Below, one piece after another: positions 40,853 through 50,266 of a stretch of DNA of 64,000 bases. The DNA is from Pseudomonas hydrolytica (GTDB lineage Bacteria > Pseudomonadota > Gammaproteobacteria > Pseudomonadales > Pseudomonadaceae), in NCBI RefSeq assembly GCF_021495345.1, contig NZ_CP099397.1:4030001-4094000 (forward strand), in the 5' to 3' direction. Below the pieces are notes generated by a model. That model was not told where the DNA came from. It ran no database searches and was given only the letters and a program-made list of their open reading frames with translations. A program made the position numbers and the translations under genes. Every line of letters begins with the position of its first letter. Position 1 is the first letter of the stretch.

Positions 40853-40879
40853 AAAACCCCGGCAGCATGGCCGGGGTTT
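40853..40879. terminator. Hairpin terminator, probably that of guaA
   Basis: AAACCCCGGC-cagcat-GGCCGGGGTTT forms a strong stem with A- and T-rich ends. It lies just past the guaA stop remnant, where the guaA terminator would be, and before the exported protein gene. Confidence 0.75.
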
Positions 40880-40907
40880 CGTCACACGAGCTAGGCTCGG
40901 AGGGTCA

Positions 40908-40922
40908 TCATTCCCACTCGAT
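40908..40922 (-). other. guaA: 3' end of guaA (I-E-W-E-stop): candidate island attachment site
   Basis: The minus strand reads ATCGAGTGGGAATGA, which is Ile-Glu-Trp-Glu-stop, the conserved C-terminus of GMP synthetase. The codons upstream (G-G-L-L-M) do not match GuaA, so homology stops abruptly here. The guaA 3' end is a documented insertion hot spot for genomic islands using P4-type tyrosine integrases. I read this as one attachment end, with the rest of guaA displaced beyond the right edge. Confidence 0.75.
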
Positions 40923-41265
40923 CATCAACAAGCCGCCCGAACCCGCTTGGCTAAAGGGATTGGCTGAAATTGAAATGGGCCTTACCGCCACTTCTACCGT
41001 CAATCGCGCAGAGCTTTTACTGGCGCGGGAGACAGATCGATTTGCGGGGCGACGGCTCTACGACACCATCATCAATCAGCCCTCATATTATCCGTACCCT
41101 GCCACCGAGACGAGCCCGAACATGCCGTCGCCGAATCAGAGGCCGAGGCGTTACCCGTCTTCAATCTCAACTACGCCACAGTAGGTTGCCATCGTGAAAC
41201 CCTCGGGCTAGAGTGCGCCCGTCGTGGTAAGTCCCACGACCGAGCGTGACAACTCGTGGAGCAAG
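40923..41265. other. Island left end, no confident gene
   Basis: The 340 bases after the attachment site carry only short overlapping frames. One frame ends ...EALPVFNLNYATVGCHRETLGL and then stops at about 41250, which has coding character, but I recognise no family. It may be a remnant of a truncated gene. Confidence 0.35.
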
Positions 41266-41460
41266 GGCGCGGCAACGCCAAAGGTGATTAGCAGGCACGC
41301 AAGTGCTGGGCTAACGCTTTTCTATGGTGGGCCGTGCGGGGCAGGCTTTTGCCTGGCCGGTTCCCTTGGTTCCCGGTTGTCACCCCCGTGCGGTCCACCA
41401 CCAATCCGCGTGACAACGGTTGGTAGTGGCTCCTTAATCGAACCAAGGAGCATAAGGAAT
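41266..41460 (+). ncRNA. Candidate structured leader RNA upstream of two island proteins
   Basis: The segment contains AGGC-tttt-GCCT and a perfect 10-bp arm pair CCACCACCAA (41395-41404)/TTGGTAGTGG (41420-41429). It also has a GCAC-gcaa-GTGC hairpin, and ends at AAGGAG just before a short AUG. I have an impression that very similar leaders precede small genes in other Pseudomonas prophage-like islands, but I cannot verify it here. It could be a regulatory leader or a stable small RNA. Confidence 0.4.
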
Positions 41461-41537
41461 GCGCTACCCACTTTTTACCCGAGAGCTCCGCCTTGGGCTG
41501 CTGGTCTTGCTGTCCACCTCTAATCTGGAGGTGTGCC

Positions 41538-41807
41538 ATGGCTGAGTTCGAATCCTGCGTTGTACCTTTTCCACTGCAGCGAAGCCCGCTGCATGAATCC
41601 GAACGATCTCACCTAGCCTCTGAAGCTGCGGCTGAACTACGCGGCGTAATGCTCGGCAATCTGCTCGATCAACTGGCTGAACCTGACGGGCTGCAGCCGG
41701 CAGATCTACGTGTACGGATCGCTGCATATTCAGCCTTGGATCTGCTCGATGAGATGGTGGTGCTCTATCGCCGAGCCCTCTCCGAAGTACGAGGAGGTGC
41801 CAGATGA
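41538..41807 (+). CDS. Small island protein, unknown
   Basis: This 89-residue helical protein starts at ATG 41538 with GGAGG nearby (CTGGAGGTGTGCC). It has no signal or TM segment. It overlaps the next gene by 4 bases (ATGA). Sequence is helical throughout (ASEAAAELRGVMLGNLL, AYSALDLLDEMVVLY). I recognise no domain with confidence. Confidence 0.65.
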   Translation: MAEFESCVVPFPLQRSPLHESERSHLASEAAAELRGVMLGNLLDQLAEPDGLQPADLRVRIAAYSALDLLDEMVVLYRRALSEVRGGAR

Positions 41808-42100
41808 GCAAGGGCGTCATGACGTGCCTGCCACCTCACGATGGCCACCCAGGTGTAGAAATCATCTGGGCTGCCGACTGTAGGGAGGCGTTCAACCAGG
41901 GTGTGAAGCTGGCCCAGACCTGGCTCGACAACGCCCGCAGTGGATGGCTCTGGGCAGTGATGATCGCCGAGCGCGACTTACTGCCATGCGCGATAGAACG
42001 GAGAGCCTTCGAAGTGGGCTTCCTCAGCCGCGTCCACCAGCGCATATGCTCACACAGATGCTGTGGCCCGTCGGCCAACCCCCTTTCCCTGGAGCTGTAA
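41804..42100 (+). CDS. Small island protein, possibly QslA-like
   Basis: This 98-residue protein has a WAADCREAFNQGVKLAQTWL helix followed by GWLWAVMIAERD and a FEVGFLSRVHQRI helix. The pattern resembles, from memory, the LasR anti-activator QslA family common in Pseudomonas. I would need a profile search to confirm. It is translationally coupled to the 41538 gene. Confidence 0.55.
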   Translation: MSKGVMTCLPPHDGHPGVEIIWAADCREAFNQGVKLAQTWLDNARSGWLWAVMIAERDLLPCAIERRAFEVGFLSRVHQRICSHRCCGPSANPLSLEL

Positions 42101-42111
42101 AGCAGACGTAC

Positions 42112-42134
42112 GTAAGCCGGCCTTGCCGGCTTAC
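42112..42134. terminator. Hairpin after the small gene pair
   Basis: Perfect 10-bp stem GTAAGCCGGC/GCCGGCTTAC with a 3-base loop, just past the stop at 42100. No T-run follows. It lies before the convergent large NTPase gene. Confidence 0.6.
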
Positions 42135-42265
42135 GCTAACAATAATATGCCAGCAAACTACAGGGAGAGCCCCACTGTACGGGGGCCAGATACAGGCCGA
42201 GAACGGCCAATAGCAGTCCATCCTTAACAAATGCCGTAAGAAGACTTAATCTATATCACGCACTG

Positions 42266-45200
42266 TTAGATCATGAGGTGTTTGCCCAAAGAAAGTTTCT
42301 TTTTATCTCCATATCCCGTGATAAAAATCCCTTCCGGAGTCTCTTGCCCCAGAAGAGTCTTCTCTCTGTTTTTGCCCTGCGCCTTAATGGCCTCACTTCT
42401 AACACTTCTTAGAAGAGGCGCGTAAGGCACCCACCTAGTGCCCTGTATCAGTTCAGTGGTTGTCCGTGCATCCATGCAAGTTTGAGCAATTATGAGACAA
42501 CGCCAGAACTCCTCGGGAGAATGTGCACCGCACATATCTTTCACCCACTTTCGTCCCCATTGATCTGCTTCGTGTGCTGCCTTTGCTTTTTTTGCAGCCT
42601 CGCCGGTAATACCGCTGTCACCCATATGGCTCTCGATAACGCCAAGTAGCTGCTCAGATTGTAGAGAGAACCCGGCAACGGTAATCGCGTATGCCTGATC
42701 AAGCGTCGATGCGCTACGCGAATGCTGTTCAACAAAAGACCTAATGAAATTCATAGCACCAAACCGCTCAGCTGCGAGTACCTCTTGGGCAAGAATCTTG
42801 TCGTTGCCACATTGAAGAAGACGATCACGCCATAGCAACTCTATTTTTTGTGACGGTGCGCTTGACCAGATCGCTTCATGCTCAAGTGTCAAATCGTCTC
42901 CACGGTCATGGGCCACAACGCCCTGAACAGCTAAAGCTCGCTGGAAAAGAGCGATAGCCCTTTCGGAGGCGATTGTCGAAGCTATGTTAGCAACGATGAG
43001 CGCGACGCCTCTTAGCCATGAAAGCTCAGTGGCGCTCGCACACTCAAAGATATCGAGCATACGAAACAAGACCGTCGGATCTGCTCGGATTAGCAAATTT
43101 ATGTCGTTAATGGTCAAGTTCTGGATAATGAGCTGAGCATCCGTATTGTTCAGCTTCTCCAAAAAAGTATTGGCGATTGCACGAAGCCGAGCTCGGTCCT
43201 TTTCGAAGCTCTCAATCCCTAGCATCCCTGAAGGCTCTTTCTGACGTGGAAATCGACTGTTGAGACGCTCTGTTTCATCGATAGAAAGTAAAGGAAACAT
43301 ACCAGAATCAACCGAGACAATAAAGTCAACAGCAGGAGGTTCAAGGCTCTGGGCTGCCCTCACTGCTCCTCGTAGACGATTTAAGAATGATTCAACCAGG
43401 GGCTTAAGCATCTCATCACCTACCCGCTCGGCAGCAATGAACCACGTTTCCGGGCTTATGCGCTTCAGTAGTGCATTATAAGGCAACTCCTTTCTGGCGG
43501 CGGCTTCCACAAGCAGGACAGAACCGAACCAACTCTCATACTTCGTAATGTCGGCTTCAAGCGCGGACCAACCACTTTGAGCATGGAAATCTCTAAGCTT
43601 CTTGAGGTTGTACTCAATTGTCATTTCAAAAGAAAGCGCCCGAATCACTGATGACTCTGATCTTTCGCAGCAAAGTAAAAGAGACTCTAGTTTCGGTGTG
43701 ATTGGTGTATTACCGTGGCGCGCTGCAGCCAGAGTGCCGTAAATAGCGGCATCATCATGTGTATCTAACGCCGCCTGCAATACATTGCAAATTGCTTCAG
43801 CCGGCTGCGGCTTTAGGCTGGGAATAATTTTGAGAAGGTAGTCTGTCCCGAATGCAGGGTCAGTCATACAATCAAGTTGCTCTGATGATATGAGCTGGGG
43901 TGCGGCATAGCAGAATAGGCACATCCGCATAAAATCTCGCTCCCTCTCTGGGAGCTCTTCAAAAATGTCAGCACCAACTTCGGTCACTCTTGAAACTACC
44001 CGAAGTGCTAAGTCGCGGGTCATCAAAGGGGAAAACCTGGTGCCATTTAAGATCAATTGACGAAGTGGAAATGCAGCCCTAGTGAGCAGCCCAGATAGAA
44101 TTTCACGTGCTTTGTCGGTAGCAATTCTTGGCTCAAACCGGCATACCACTGGGAGCAACTCTCGTAGATCGTAGTCTTCCGAGCTTTGCCCCATCGACAG
44201 CATGACCTTTTCGGGACTAATAGCGCGAAAAAGCTCTAAGCCCGCATTCATATCTGTTGGCTTGTTAGCGCCAGGATTAGCTACGTGCAGTTTACGCCAC
44301 CCATCAAGCTCAGGCCAAATCCAGTGGGGACTCTCCTTACGTAGTTTTTCTACAATGGTGCTGGCCTCTATTGCAGCTGCTTCATCTCCAGTTGCATAGA
44401 GCATGCGTACAACCGTCCATTGACCAGACCTGGAGGTTTCTGGCGTTCGAAGCGGCTCAATTGCTTTGATGTACGCTGACTTAGCTGCGTCTCGATCTAC
44501 GCTATTAAAAATAGTCAACTGTTGAAAAGCCTTGCGGGCGGATGCAACATCTCTATCAAGAGCAAAACCGAGGCCTAGCGCTATAAAGCTGTTTGAAAAC
44601 CCAGCAAGCGGTCGTCCAGCAAGAAGATGAATCGCAAGGGTGAAAAGATTATTCACCTCACCAGAAACCTCAGTCATCTTCTCTAACAGGGTACTTTCGA
44701 ACGGTGACAAGGTTAATAGTACGCTTTGAATTTCTCCCTGTGTCTTTTGGAGACGTTCCAAATCCTTATCATTATTTTGATTTGGGTAACGGTTCGTCTG
44801 CTCGACAGCGTCCTTGTTATAGCAATGCATCCAGCGGTGAATGAATAGCTCCGTTACTGGCCAGCCGTCATCTGAGCTGGCAATCTCAAATGCGGCATGA
44901 GTAAACCAGTCTTGGTTCAGGCGCCGCCCTCGCTCGAGGGTAATCACGCCCAGTGTTTTAAAGAACTCCGCTGGCTGGTTTTTGGAGATCTCGACAAACT
45001 CCTCGAAGCGTTGATCGCTAACGTTCTGGAGATGGGAAAATGCGTCGAGGAGTACGGAGAATATGGCTTCATCGAAACGAATCGGGTCTAGGGCGCAGAC
45101 CATCAGTGCAGCGAACATGACATCCACGGTTCGATCCATCGCATGTATTGGATCAATTAGGTGAGTCATACGCTCACTAAGGGCTAAACCAGAGCCCTGT

Positions 45201-46828
45201 GCCTTCCACAGCTGATCAATCAATGTGTAACCGAGAGCGAGAGTCAACCCTTCCATGCGGAGCTCGTATGTGTCACCTGGACCTGGAAGACTTCTAAAGA
45301 ACCGTGTTTCGATTACCGCAGTCGAGTCCACCTCAAATCTCAGCGGTGGCTCGCTTGGTGATGCTCTGACTCGCTCCAGTACTTCCTTGGCATGGTTACT
45401 GAGGCGCTTGGTTAGCTCAGATAGCGTCTCTGGTTCGAAGTTTTCTCGCTGCGAAGCCCGAAGGTGCTCCATGAGAATCCTGTCGGGAGTGAGACCTTTC
45501 CATGCAGTAGAACTATGATGAGGCAGGGTCGCTACCGCAACCCCAAGTAGGCGGGGGTTGAGAAGAGTTTCTAACGTAGCCTCATCAAGCCAATCAAGGC
45601 TGATGCCGTAATGGCCTAGCAATTGGTCGCGCTCATCCGGCGACCACACCGGCACATCAATTAACTTAGGTCGGAAGGCCAATCCGGGAGCAACGATCTT
45701 ATGCCAAAACTGGGGCCGTACAGAGACGATTAAGCGTCCACCAATAGCCTGTAGCCGCTCCTGTAAACTGTTGAGAATTCTATCCCACCGCAATCTGTCT
45801 CGTTGGTTTATGCCATCGACAATGACAAGCACAGGAGATGAGGGGGGCTGGCTCTTCCAAGCAACAAGCCGGTGGCGCCATCTACGGCGGACTGCCTCAT
45901 CAGACATACCACCGGTCTGTTGGATCAAGAGTTCAATGAGACTCTTGTCGAGTTCATTGGGCGCAATGCCCTCAAACTGCTCCGCGCTCGCAAAGATAGC
46001 TAGCCCCTCATGGTCACAGCAAATTTGCGCAGCAAGCCACGATTTGCCATGCCCCTCTCCCCCAGAAAGAATGACGCTCTGACCGCATTGCAAATACTCT
46101 TTCACCTGATTCCGCTGGGTTGCACGCAATGGCAGAAGCGTTGGTTGGGCGGTCACTGCAAGTGCCTGCCCCAAACGCTCCCTGGCAGTGTGCCCGGAGC
46201 TGAAAGAGCTTCTTCTCCACTCCTTGTTCGCCTCAGTTGAGCGCGCAGTAGCCAGGGTCGAAACGTTCAAGTCCGACCGGAGCTTCTGCAGCAGACAGCC
46301 AAACTCGGGGTGCTCCGATATTTCTTTGATCGATTTAGCGAGCTCGTGACGGTCAGGCTGGGGAACGCAATGCGTTAGCATAAAATCTATCGCAGACTCA
46401 CCAGCGGCAGCGGTAGCGACAGCCAAAAGTGGTATGGGTTCAGCAGTCCAATCGAGTATCAGGGTCGAGATCGCGTTTTGATCACCGACCTCTTCCACGG
46501 CAGTCACCAATTGTGCGCCTACCTCAACTGTTGCACCAAGAATCCAAAGTCGATCAGCGGCACCGCTTTTTCGAGCAAGATCTACGATCTTTGTCAGTAC
46601 TTCATTGCGGGGAATCGTCCCTGAGTATCGCTTGGCCTCGAAACTCACGGCGTCGCCTCGCAACGCTGAGTCACCATCCATCCCCCCCTGCAAGCCACTT
46701 ACAGCTAGCCGAAAAGGAATGCCCGTCAAGCGAGTAAGAACAACTCTAAGGAACCCCTCAAAACCATCGGCACCTGCAGCTTTGAGAGCCCAAAGGGTGC
46801 TCTTAAGATTTGTTAGTGAGTCACTCAT
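42266..46828 (-). CDS. Avs-like STAND NTPase with N-terminal PD-(D/E)xK nuclease
   Basis: This 1520-residue protein starts at ATG 46828 (MSDSLTNLKSTL, GAGG upstream). Residues 1-110 form a Mrr-like nuclease: GGMD (D51) and E64-A-K66 in VSFEAKRY. A P-loop GGEGHGKSW (K262) and a Walker B VLVIVDGINQ follow, the layout of STAND/NACHT NTPases. The C-terminal 1000 residues are helical repeats without a clear hit. This is the plan of Avs anti-phage proteins (nuclease effector, STAND switch, C-terminal sensor). The 80-base gap to the HNH gene leaves co-transcription with the Septu pair open. Base composition is AT-richer than the core. Confidence 0.75.
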   Translation of the reverse strand: MSDSLTNLKSTLWALKAAGADGFEGFLRVVLTRLTGIPFRLAVSGLQGGMDGDSALRGDAVSFEAKRYSGTIPRNEVLTKIVDLARKSGAADRLWILGATVEVGAQLVTAVEEVGDQNAISTLILDWTAEPIPLLAVATAAAGESAIDFMLTHCVPQPDRHELAKSIKEISEHPEFGCLLQKLRSDLNVSTLATARSTEANKEWRRSSFSSGHTARERLGQALAVTAQPTLLPLRATQRNQVKEYLQCGQSVILSGGEGHGKSWLAAQICCDHEGLAIFASAEQFEGIAPNELDKSLIELLIQQTGGMSDEAVRRRWRHRLVAWKSQPPSSPVLVIVDGINQRDRLRWDRILNSLQERLQAIGGRLIVSVRPQFWHKIVAPGLAFRPKLIDVPVWSPDERDQLLGHYGISLDWLDEATLETLLNPRLLGVAVATLPHHSSTAWKGLTPDRILMEHLRASQRENFEPETLSELTKRLSNHAKEVLERVRASPSEPPLRFEVDSTAVIETRFFRSLPGPGDTYELRMEGLTLALGYTLIDQLWKAQGSGLALSERMTHLIDPIHAMDRTVDVMFAALMVCALDPIRFDEAIFSVLLDAFSHLQNVSDQRFEEFVEISKNQPAEFFKTLGVITLERGRRLNQDWFTHAAFEIASSDDGWPVTELFIHRWMHCYNKDAVEQTNRYPNQNNDKDLERLQKTQGEIQSVLLTLSPFESTLLEKMTEVSGEVNNLFTLAIHLLAGRPLAGFSNSFIALGLGFALDRDVASARKAFQQLTIFNSVDRDAAKSAYIKAIEPLRTPETSRSGQWTVVRMLYATGDEAAAIEASTIVEKLRKESPHWIWPELDGWRKLHVANPGANKPTDMNAGLELFRAISPEKVMLSMGQSSEDYDLRELLPVVCRFEPRIATDKAREILSGLLTRAAFPLRQLILNGTRFSPLMTRDLALRVVSRVTEVGADIFEELPERERDFMRMCLFCYAAPQLISSEQLDCMTDPAFGTDYLLKIIPSLKPQPAEAICNVLQAALDTHDDAAIYGTLAAARHGNTPITPKLESLLLCCERSESSVIRALSFEMTIEYNLKKLRDFHAQSGWSALEADITKYESWFGSVLLVEAAARKELPYNALLKRISPETWFIAAERVGDEMLKPLVESFLNRLRGAVRAAQSLEPPAVDFIVSVDSGMFPLLSIDETERLNSRFPRQKEPSGMLGIESFEKDRARLRAIANTFLEKLNNTDAQLIIQNLTINDINLLIRADPTVLFRMLDIFECASATELSWLRGVALIVANIASTIASERAIALFQRALAVQGVVAHDRGDDLTLEHEAIWSSAPSQKIELLWRDRLLQCGNDKILAQEVLAAERFGAMNFIRSFVEQHSRSASTLDQAYAITVAGFSLQSEQLLGVIESHMGDSGITGEAAKKAKAAHEADQWGRKWVKDMCGAHSPEEFWRCLIIAQTCMDARTTTELIQGTRWVPYAPLLRSVRSEAIKAQGKNREKTLLGQETPEGIFITGYGDKKKLSLGKHLMI

Positions 46829-46909
46829 CACGTCCTCGGCATAGTTAAATCTAGCCTTTGAAACCTTCAGATCCCGCACGACATGCCCTGCTAAGGACGC
46901 CCAGAGCGC

Positions 46910-47638
46910 TTAAACTTCGTCCTTTAGTGCGCCTAATATTTCCCTCGCCGGTTGAAAGTTGTGTTCATCTACCAACCCATTAAGAACCTCTAGGTACTTG
47001 ATTTTCCATCCGCGACTTTTTACCCGAAATAGCCCCTCAAGTGCTTGCTGAACAGTTTTGTGATCAGCCGGAAGGAAGTAGTCAGCTAGACGGGCGGCGT
47101 TTAGATAATGAATTCCGCATACTTCTATCGTTTTTGCGCCCTTCATGCTTTCGTTGGCAGGAACAATTCGGCTTATCTCGTCGTGCCTGAAGTGATCACT
47201 CCACTCATCTAAGTGAGGATGAACAATTGTATAGTCGCTAGACTGTCTCGGCACTTCCGCTAGCGTCACGTTCAGCGCGAGTACTAGCTTATTTTTCTTC
47301 ACCCCATTGCACGTTCTGCAAGCCACCGACAGATTTGCTAACTCAAACATGAACTGAGGGAACTCATCTTTGTGAATGATGTGTTCGGCATCGTAGGCGG
47401 CTTTGCTTTCATCGAGCTCTTTGCTGCAATAGCAGCATCTACGTGCTTGTCTCCCCCAGTAGTAATCTTTTACCTCGGTCCTGAAGGCAGCTACTAACGG
47501 CGCATGGGCCTCATCATCAGTACTCCAAAACTTATTATCTGCAGCACCAAGCTGCTTGAGTTTTAAATGATCTTCTTGGCTGACGCTATTTAATACCGTC
47601 AGAACTTCCGCTTTTCGCCGACTCAATGGATGAAGCAC
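46910..47638 (-). CDS. HNH endonuclease, PtuB-like (Septu)
   Basis: This 242-residue protein starts at GTG 47638, one base after the PtuA stop (TAA-A-GTG) with GGAGG upstream; a TTG seven codons earlier lacks a site. The HNH core has C68-x2-C71, the D-A-E-H (E85 H86) and C107-x2-C110-N111. The HNH lies in the first half, with a helical C-terminal part. Paired with an ABC-type ATPase directly upstream it matches the Septu (PtuA-PtuB) layout. Confidence 0.8.
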   Translation of the reverse strand: MLHPLSRRKAEVLTVLNSVSQEDHLKLKQLGAADNKFWSTDDEAHAPLVAAFRTEVKDYYWGRQARRCCYCSKELDESKAAYDAEHIIHKDEFPQFMFELANLSVACRTCNGVKKNKLVLALNVTLAEVPRQSSDYTIVHPHLDEWSDHFRHDEISRIVPANESMKGAKTIEVCGIHYLNAARLADYFLPADHKTVQQALEGLFRVKSRGWKIKYLEVLNGLVDEHNFQPAREILGALKDEV

Positions 47639-47639
47639 T

Positions 47640-49025
47640 TTATCTTCCCTCCGACTCAAGGAGGTCTATGGCCTGGCGAATAAGGCGAAGTGTCTTACTG
47701 CTATCTATTGGCGAATTGGAATAAATATTTGCTAACCGCTGTAGCTCTTGACGAGAGTTTATTTTTTCTCTTTCTCCACCCTCCTCGGCTTTAGTAACTG
47801 CGGAAAATATCTGATTGGCTAGATATACGCTGTCGGATACGGGAGTATCGAATACGTTCAGGAGCGCTCCTTCTACGGATGTAGATGGTGCTGGAACAAT
47901 GTGATCATCCGTTCCGAGCTGAATCACACCGACACCAGACTGCAGACCGCGCTGCACAACTAGTGGTGAGTGTGTCGCAACCAAAACATGGCAGCCTCTG
48001 AAAGGCTCAAGAGCTGCATGCAAGTTGTCAAGATACATCTGTTGCCACTGAGGGTGAAGGCTAAGCTCCGGTTCATCAATGAGGACGAGCGTGTCATTTT
48101 CTAAAGAGGACGCCAATTCCATGATGGAGCAAATCATTTGCTGCTGACCTGAACTTGCTTGAACTACGTCAAAGCTATAACCGTTAACGCTTGTCAAGTC
48201 GCATGAAACCAATCTCAACATACCAAGTTGACGAAGTAGAGATAGAGCTTGAATGATTGCGTAGTCATAGGTGCTTTTCCTACTGCGGGATCCAAATTCA
48301 GCCTGATAGTGCCGATCTCCTACTTGCAGATCACCAAGAACATTGAAAGCGACTGCCAGAAGCTCGGAAAGCTGTATTGGATCAGATCTATCGAGTTCTC
48401 TTCGCAGAGGGGAGAAAGTGCCGTAGGGCGTTAGGAAATCAAGCTCGTTGAGAATGGCACCTGCTCCTCCAGATCTATTGGCGAGAATCAGCCTATCTAT
48501 TTGTCTTTCCAGCTTGTAAATAAGGACAAATTTATCTTCAAACCCTATGTTTTGCATTACCCTGGCGATCAATGCGGCGCACTCAGGTGATTCACTGAGA
48601 TTGAAGATTGACTCCTCTAGCGCACGCTTTGATACATCATTTATATTGGGCCGACGAGTGCGCCATAAGCCAAGACAGGTGTAATACTTCCCGCGGCGAT
48701 TTCCTTCGGCGTAAACGCTTGTGAGAGAGCTCCTGGCGACGTCGGAGATCGATGGAGGGAAGCGTGAAAATGGACTGTACGTTTGCGCGATAATTTTACT
48801 GGGGGGAGCATTATCCTTTAGATATATGTGTATATCATTAGGAGCCTGCCCTCTGCGCTGCGAGGAAAACACCTTCCCGCTGAACTCTTCAGCTAAAATA
48901 CTCAGAGCTCGTGTTTTCCCCGATCCATTGGGGCCAGTTAACAAGTCAACTTTATTGGCGCTATATTTATTGCTACTTGGGAAGGCGATTTTTTGCCCAT
49001 TGATTGAAAGACCAAATATTTCCAT
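47640..49025 (-). CDS. ABC/SMC-like ATPase, PtuA-like (Septu)
   Basis: This 461-residue protein has Walker A GPNGSGKT (residues 31-38), a signature-like SSGQQQMI and a Walker B LVLIDEPELSLHPQW near residue 315, followed by a H-loop VLVATHSP. This is the overcoming-lysogenization/AAA_21-type arrangement used by PtuA. PtuA senses and gates its HNH nuclease partner. The HNH gene follows with its start one base past this stop, so the pair is co-translated. Confidence 0.82.
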   Translation of the reverse strand: MEIFGLSINGQKIAFPSSNKYSANKVDLLTGPNGSGKTRALSILAEEFSGKVFSSQRRGQAPNDIHIYLKDNAPPSKIIAQTYSPFSRFPPSISDVARSSLTSVYAEGNRRGKYYTCLGLWRTRRPNINDVSKRALEESIFNLSESPECAALIARVMQNIGFEDKFVLIYKLERQIDRLILANRSGGAGAILNELDFLTPYGTFSPLRRELDRSDPIQLSELLAVAFNVLGDLQVGDRHYQAEFGSRSRKSTYDYAIIQALSLLRQLGMLRLVSCDLTSVNGYSFDVVQASSGQQQMICSIMELASSLENDTLVLIDEPELSLHPQWQQMYLDNLHAALEPFRGCHVLVATHSPLVVQRGLQSGVGVIQLGTDDHIVPAPSTSVEGALLNVFDTPVSDSVYLANQIFSAVTKAEEGGEREKINSRQELQRLANIYSNSPIDSSKTLRLIRQAIDLLESEGR

Positions 49026-49603
49026 TTCAGCGCTCTCTTAGCTTGCCCCAGATACTACCTGGGTAGGTGGCATGAGATTTTGTATTTTTTTGGCGAGATA
49101 TATCAAGTACTAAGACGCTCTCAACGGAATCAACCTATAGCCGCACTCAGCGAGCTCACTGATGAATCTTCCCGGCGACCTCTTTAGCCAGTTATTCTGG
49201 TGCGAGTTAGAGGCGCTTATGCTAGGTGGTCGCGTCGTCTCGGTCATCACCGCTGCACCATGTGAAAGTAGAAAAGCATTGAAATAGGTCAGTGCGCTGA
49301 ACTAGGGCAATGGGCCGATAAGGGTCGGCAGACGAGTCAAGTGCCTGTTCTTGGCTGCCTCCGGCCAGTTGCCAACTGACGAGCATGTTGCTGTCACCAC
49401 CCATGGTAACGGTCCCCCTTTCCAAAGCAGGGGTTCTTGCCCCCTCAAAATCAAGAAAAATAGACGGTTTCCACCCGGCCGCTGCGCTGGGTGGATCCTC
49501 CGCGATTTTTCCTGATTTTTTCACGACCGCCTTAGTCGCCCTAGTCGGCAGGGGTTCATGCGCAGCGCAAGCGCAGAACCCTGAAGACGAAGGAGCGAAA
49601 GCC
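49026..49603. other. Non-coding stretch before ardA
   Basis: 578 bases with no supportable gene; short frames in both directions look like shadows. The part near 49450-49560 is GC-rich and just ahead of the ardA site AGGAG. The rest resembles the low-GC flank of the ptuA gene and may carry its promoter. Confidence 0.5.
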
Positions 49604-50116
49604 ATGAGCGAAGAAATCAGGATCTACGTTGCCGACCTGGCCGCCTACAACGCCGGTCACCTGCATGGCGTCTGGATCGACGCCACCCTGGAGCTGGACG
49701 ACATCCAGGAACAGGTCGACGCCATGCTGGCGGCCTCGCCGATCGAGGGGGCGGAGGAATACGCCATCCATGACTTCGAGGGCTTCAACGGCTATCGCCT
49801 CGGCGAGTACGAGGGCCTCGAAAACGCCCATGAGATTGCGTGCTTCATCGAGGAGTACCCAGAGTTCGGCGGCGCCCTGCTCGCCCATTTCAACGACCTG
49901 GAGCAGGCGCGCAAGGCAGCCGAGGAAGATTACTGTGGCTGCTACAGCTCGCTGGCTGACTACGCCCAGGAGCTGACCGAGGAAACCACCCGCATTCCGC
50001 AGCACCTTGCCATGTACATCGACTACCGCGCCATGGCCCGCGACATGGAGTACAGCGGCGACCTGTTCACCCTGGAGACCGGCTTCGAGCAGGTGCATGT
50101 GTTCTGGAATCGCTAA
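49604..50116 (+). CDS. ArdA-type antirestriction protein
   Basis: This 170-residue acidic protein has the ArdA layout: IYVADLAAYNAGHLHGVWID, then FEGFNGYRLGEY, then ENAHEIACFIEEYPE. ArdA mimics B-form DNA and inhibits type I restriction enzymes, letting mobile DNA enter a restricting host. AGGAG lies 8 bases before ATG 49604. It is on the opposite strand to the Septu genes. Confidence 0.9.
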   Translation: MSEEIRIYVADLAAYNAGHLHGVWIDATLELDDIQEQVDAMLAASPIEGAEEYAIHDFEGFNGYRLGEYEGLENAHEIACFIEEYPEFGGALLAHFNDLEQARKAAEEDYCGCYSSLADYAQELTEETTRIPQHLAMYIDYRAMARDMEYSGDLFTLETGFEQVHVFWNR

Positions 50117-50266
50117 ACCAGCAGAAGGCGCCGGGGTGACCCGGTGCCCTGTTTTTTGCGCCCCTGTCCTGCCGGCCACCCGCGCGCCCCACCCGCAAGG
50201 CTGATGCGAGGGTGCGAACATACGGTGATCAGCCCGGAGCAACCGCGTTGTGTTGCCAGTTGATTG

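Noticed and set aside
49222..49605. Minus-strand frame of 127 residues before ardA
   Set aside because: No domain, no start site and it runs against the ardA leader. I treat the region as non-coding.
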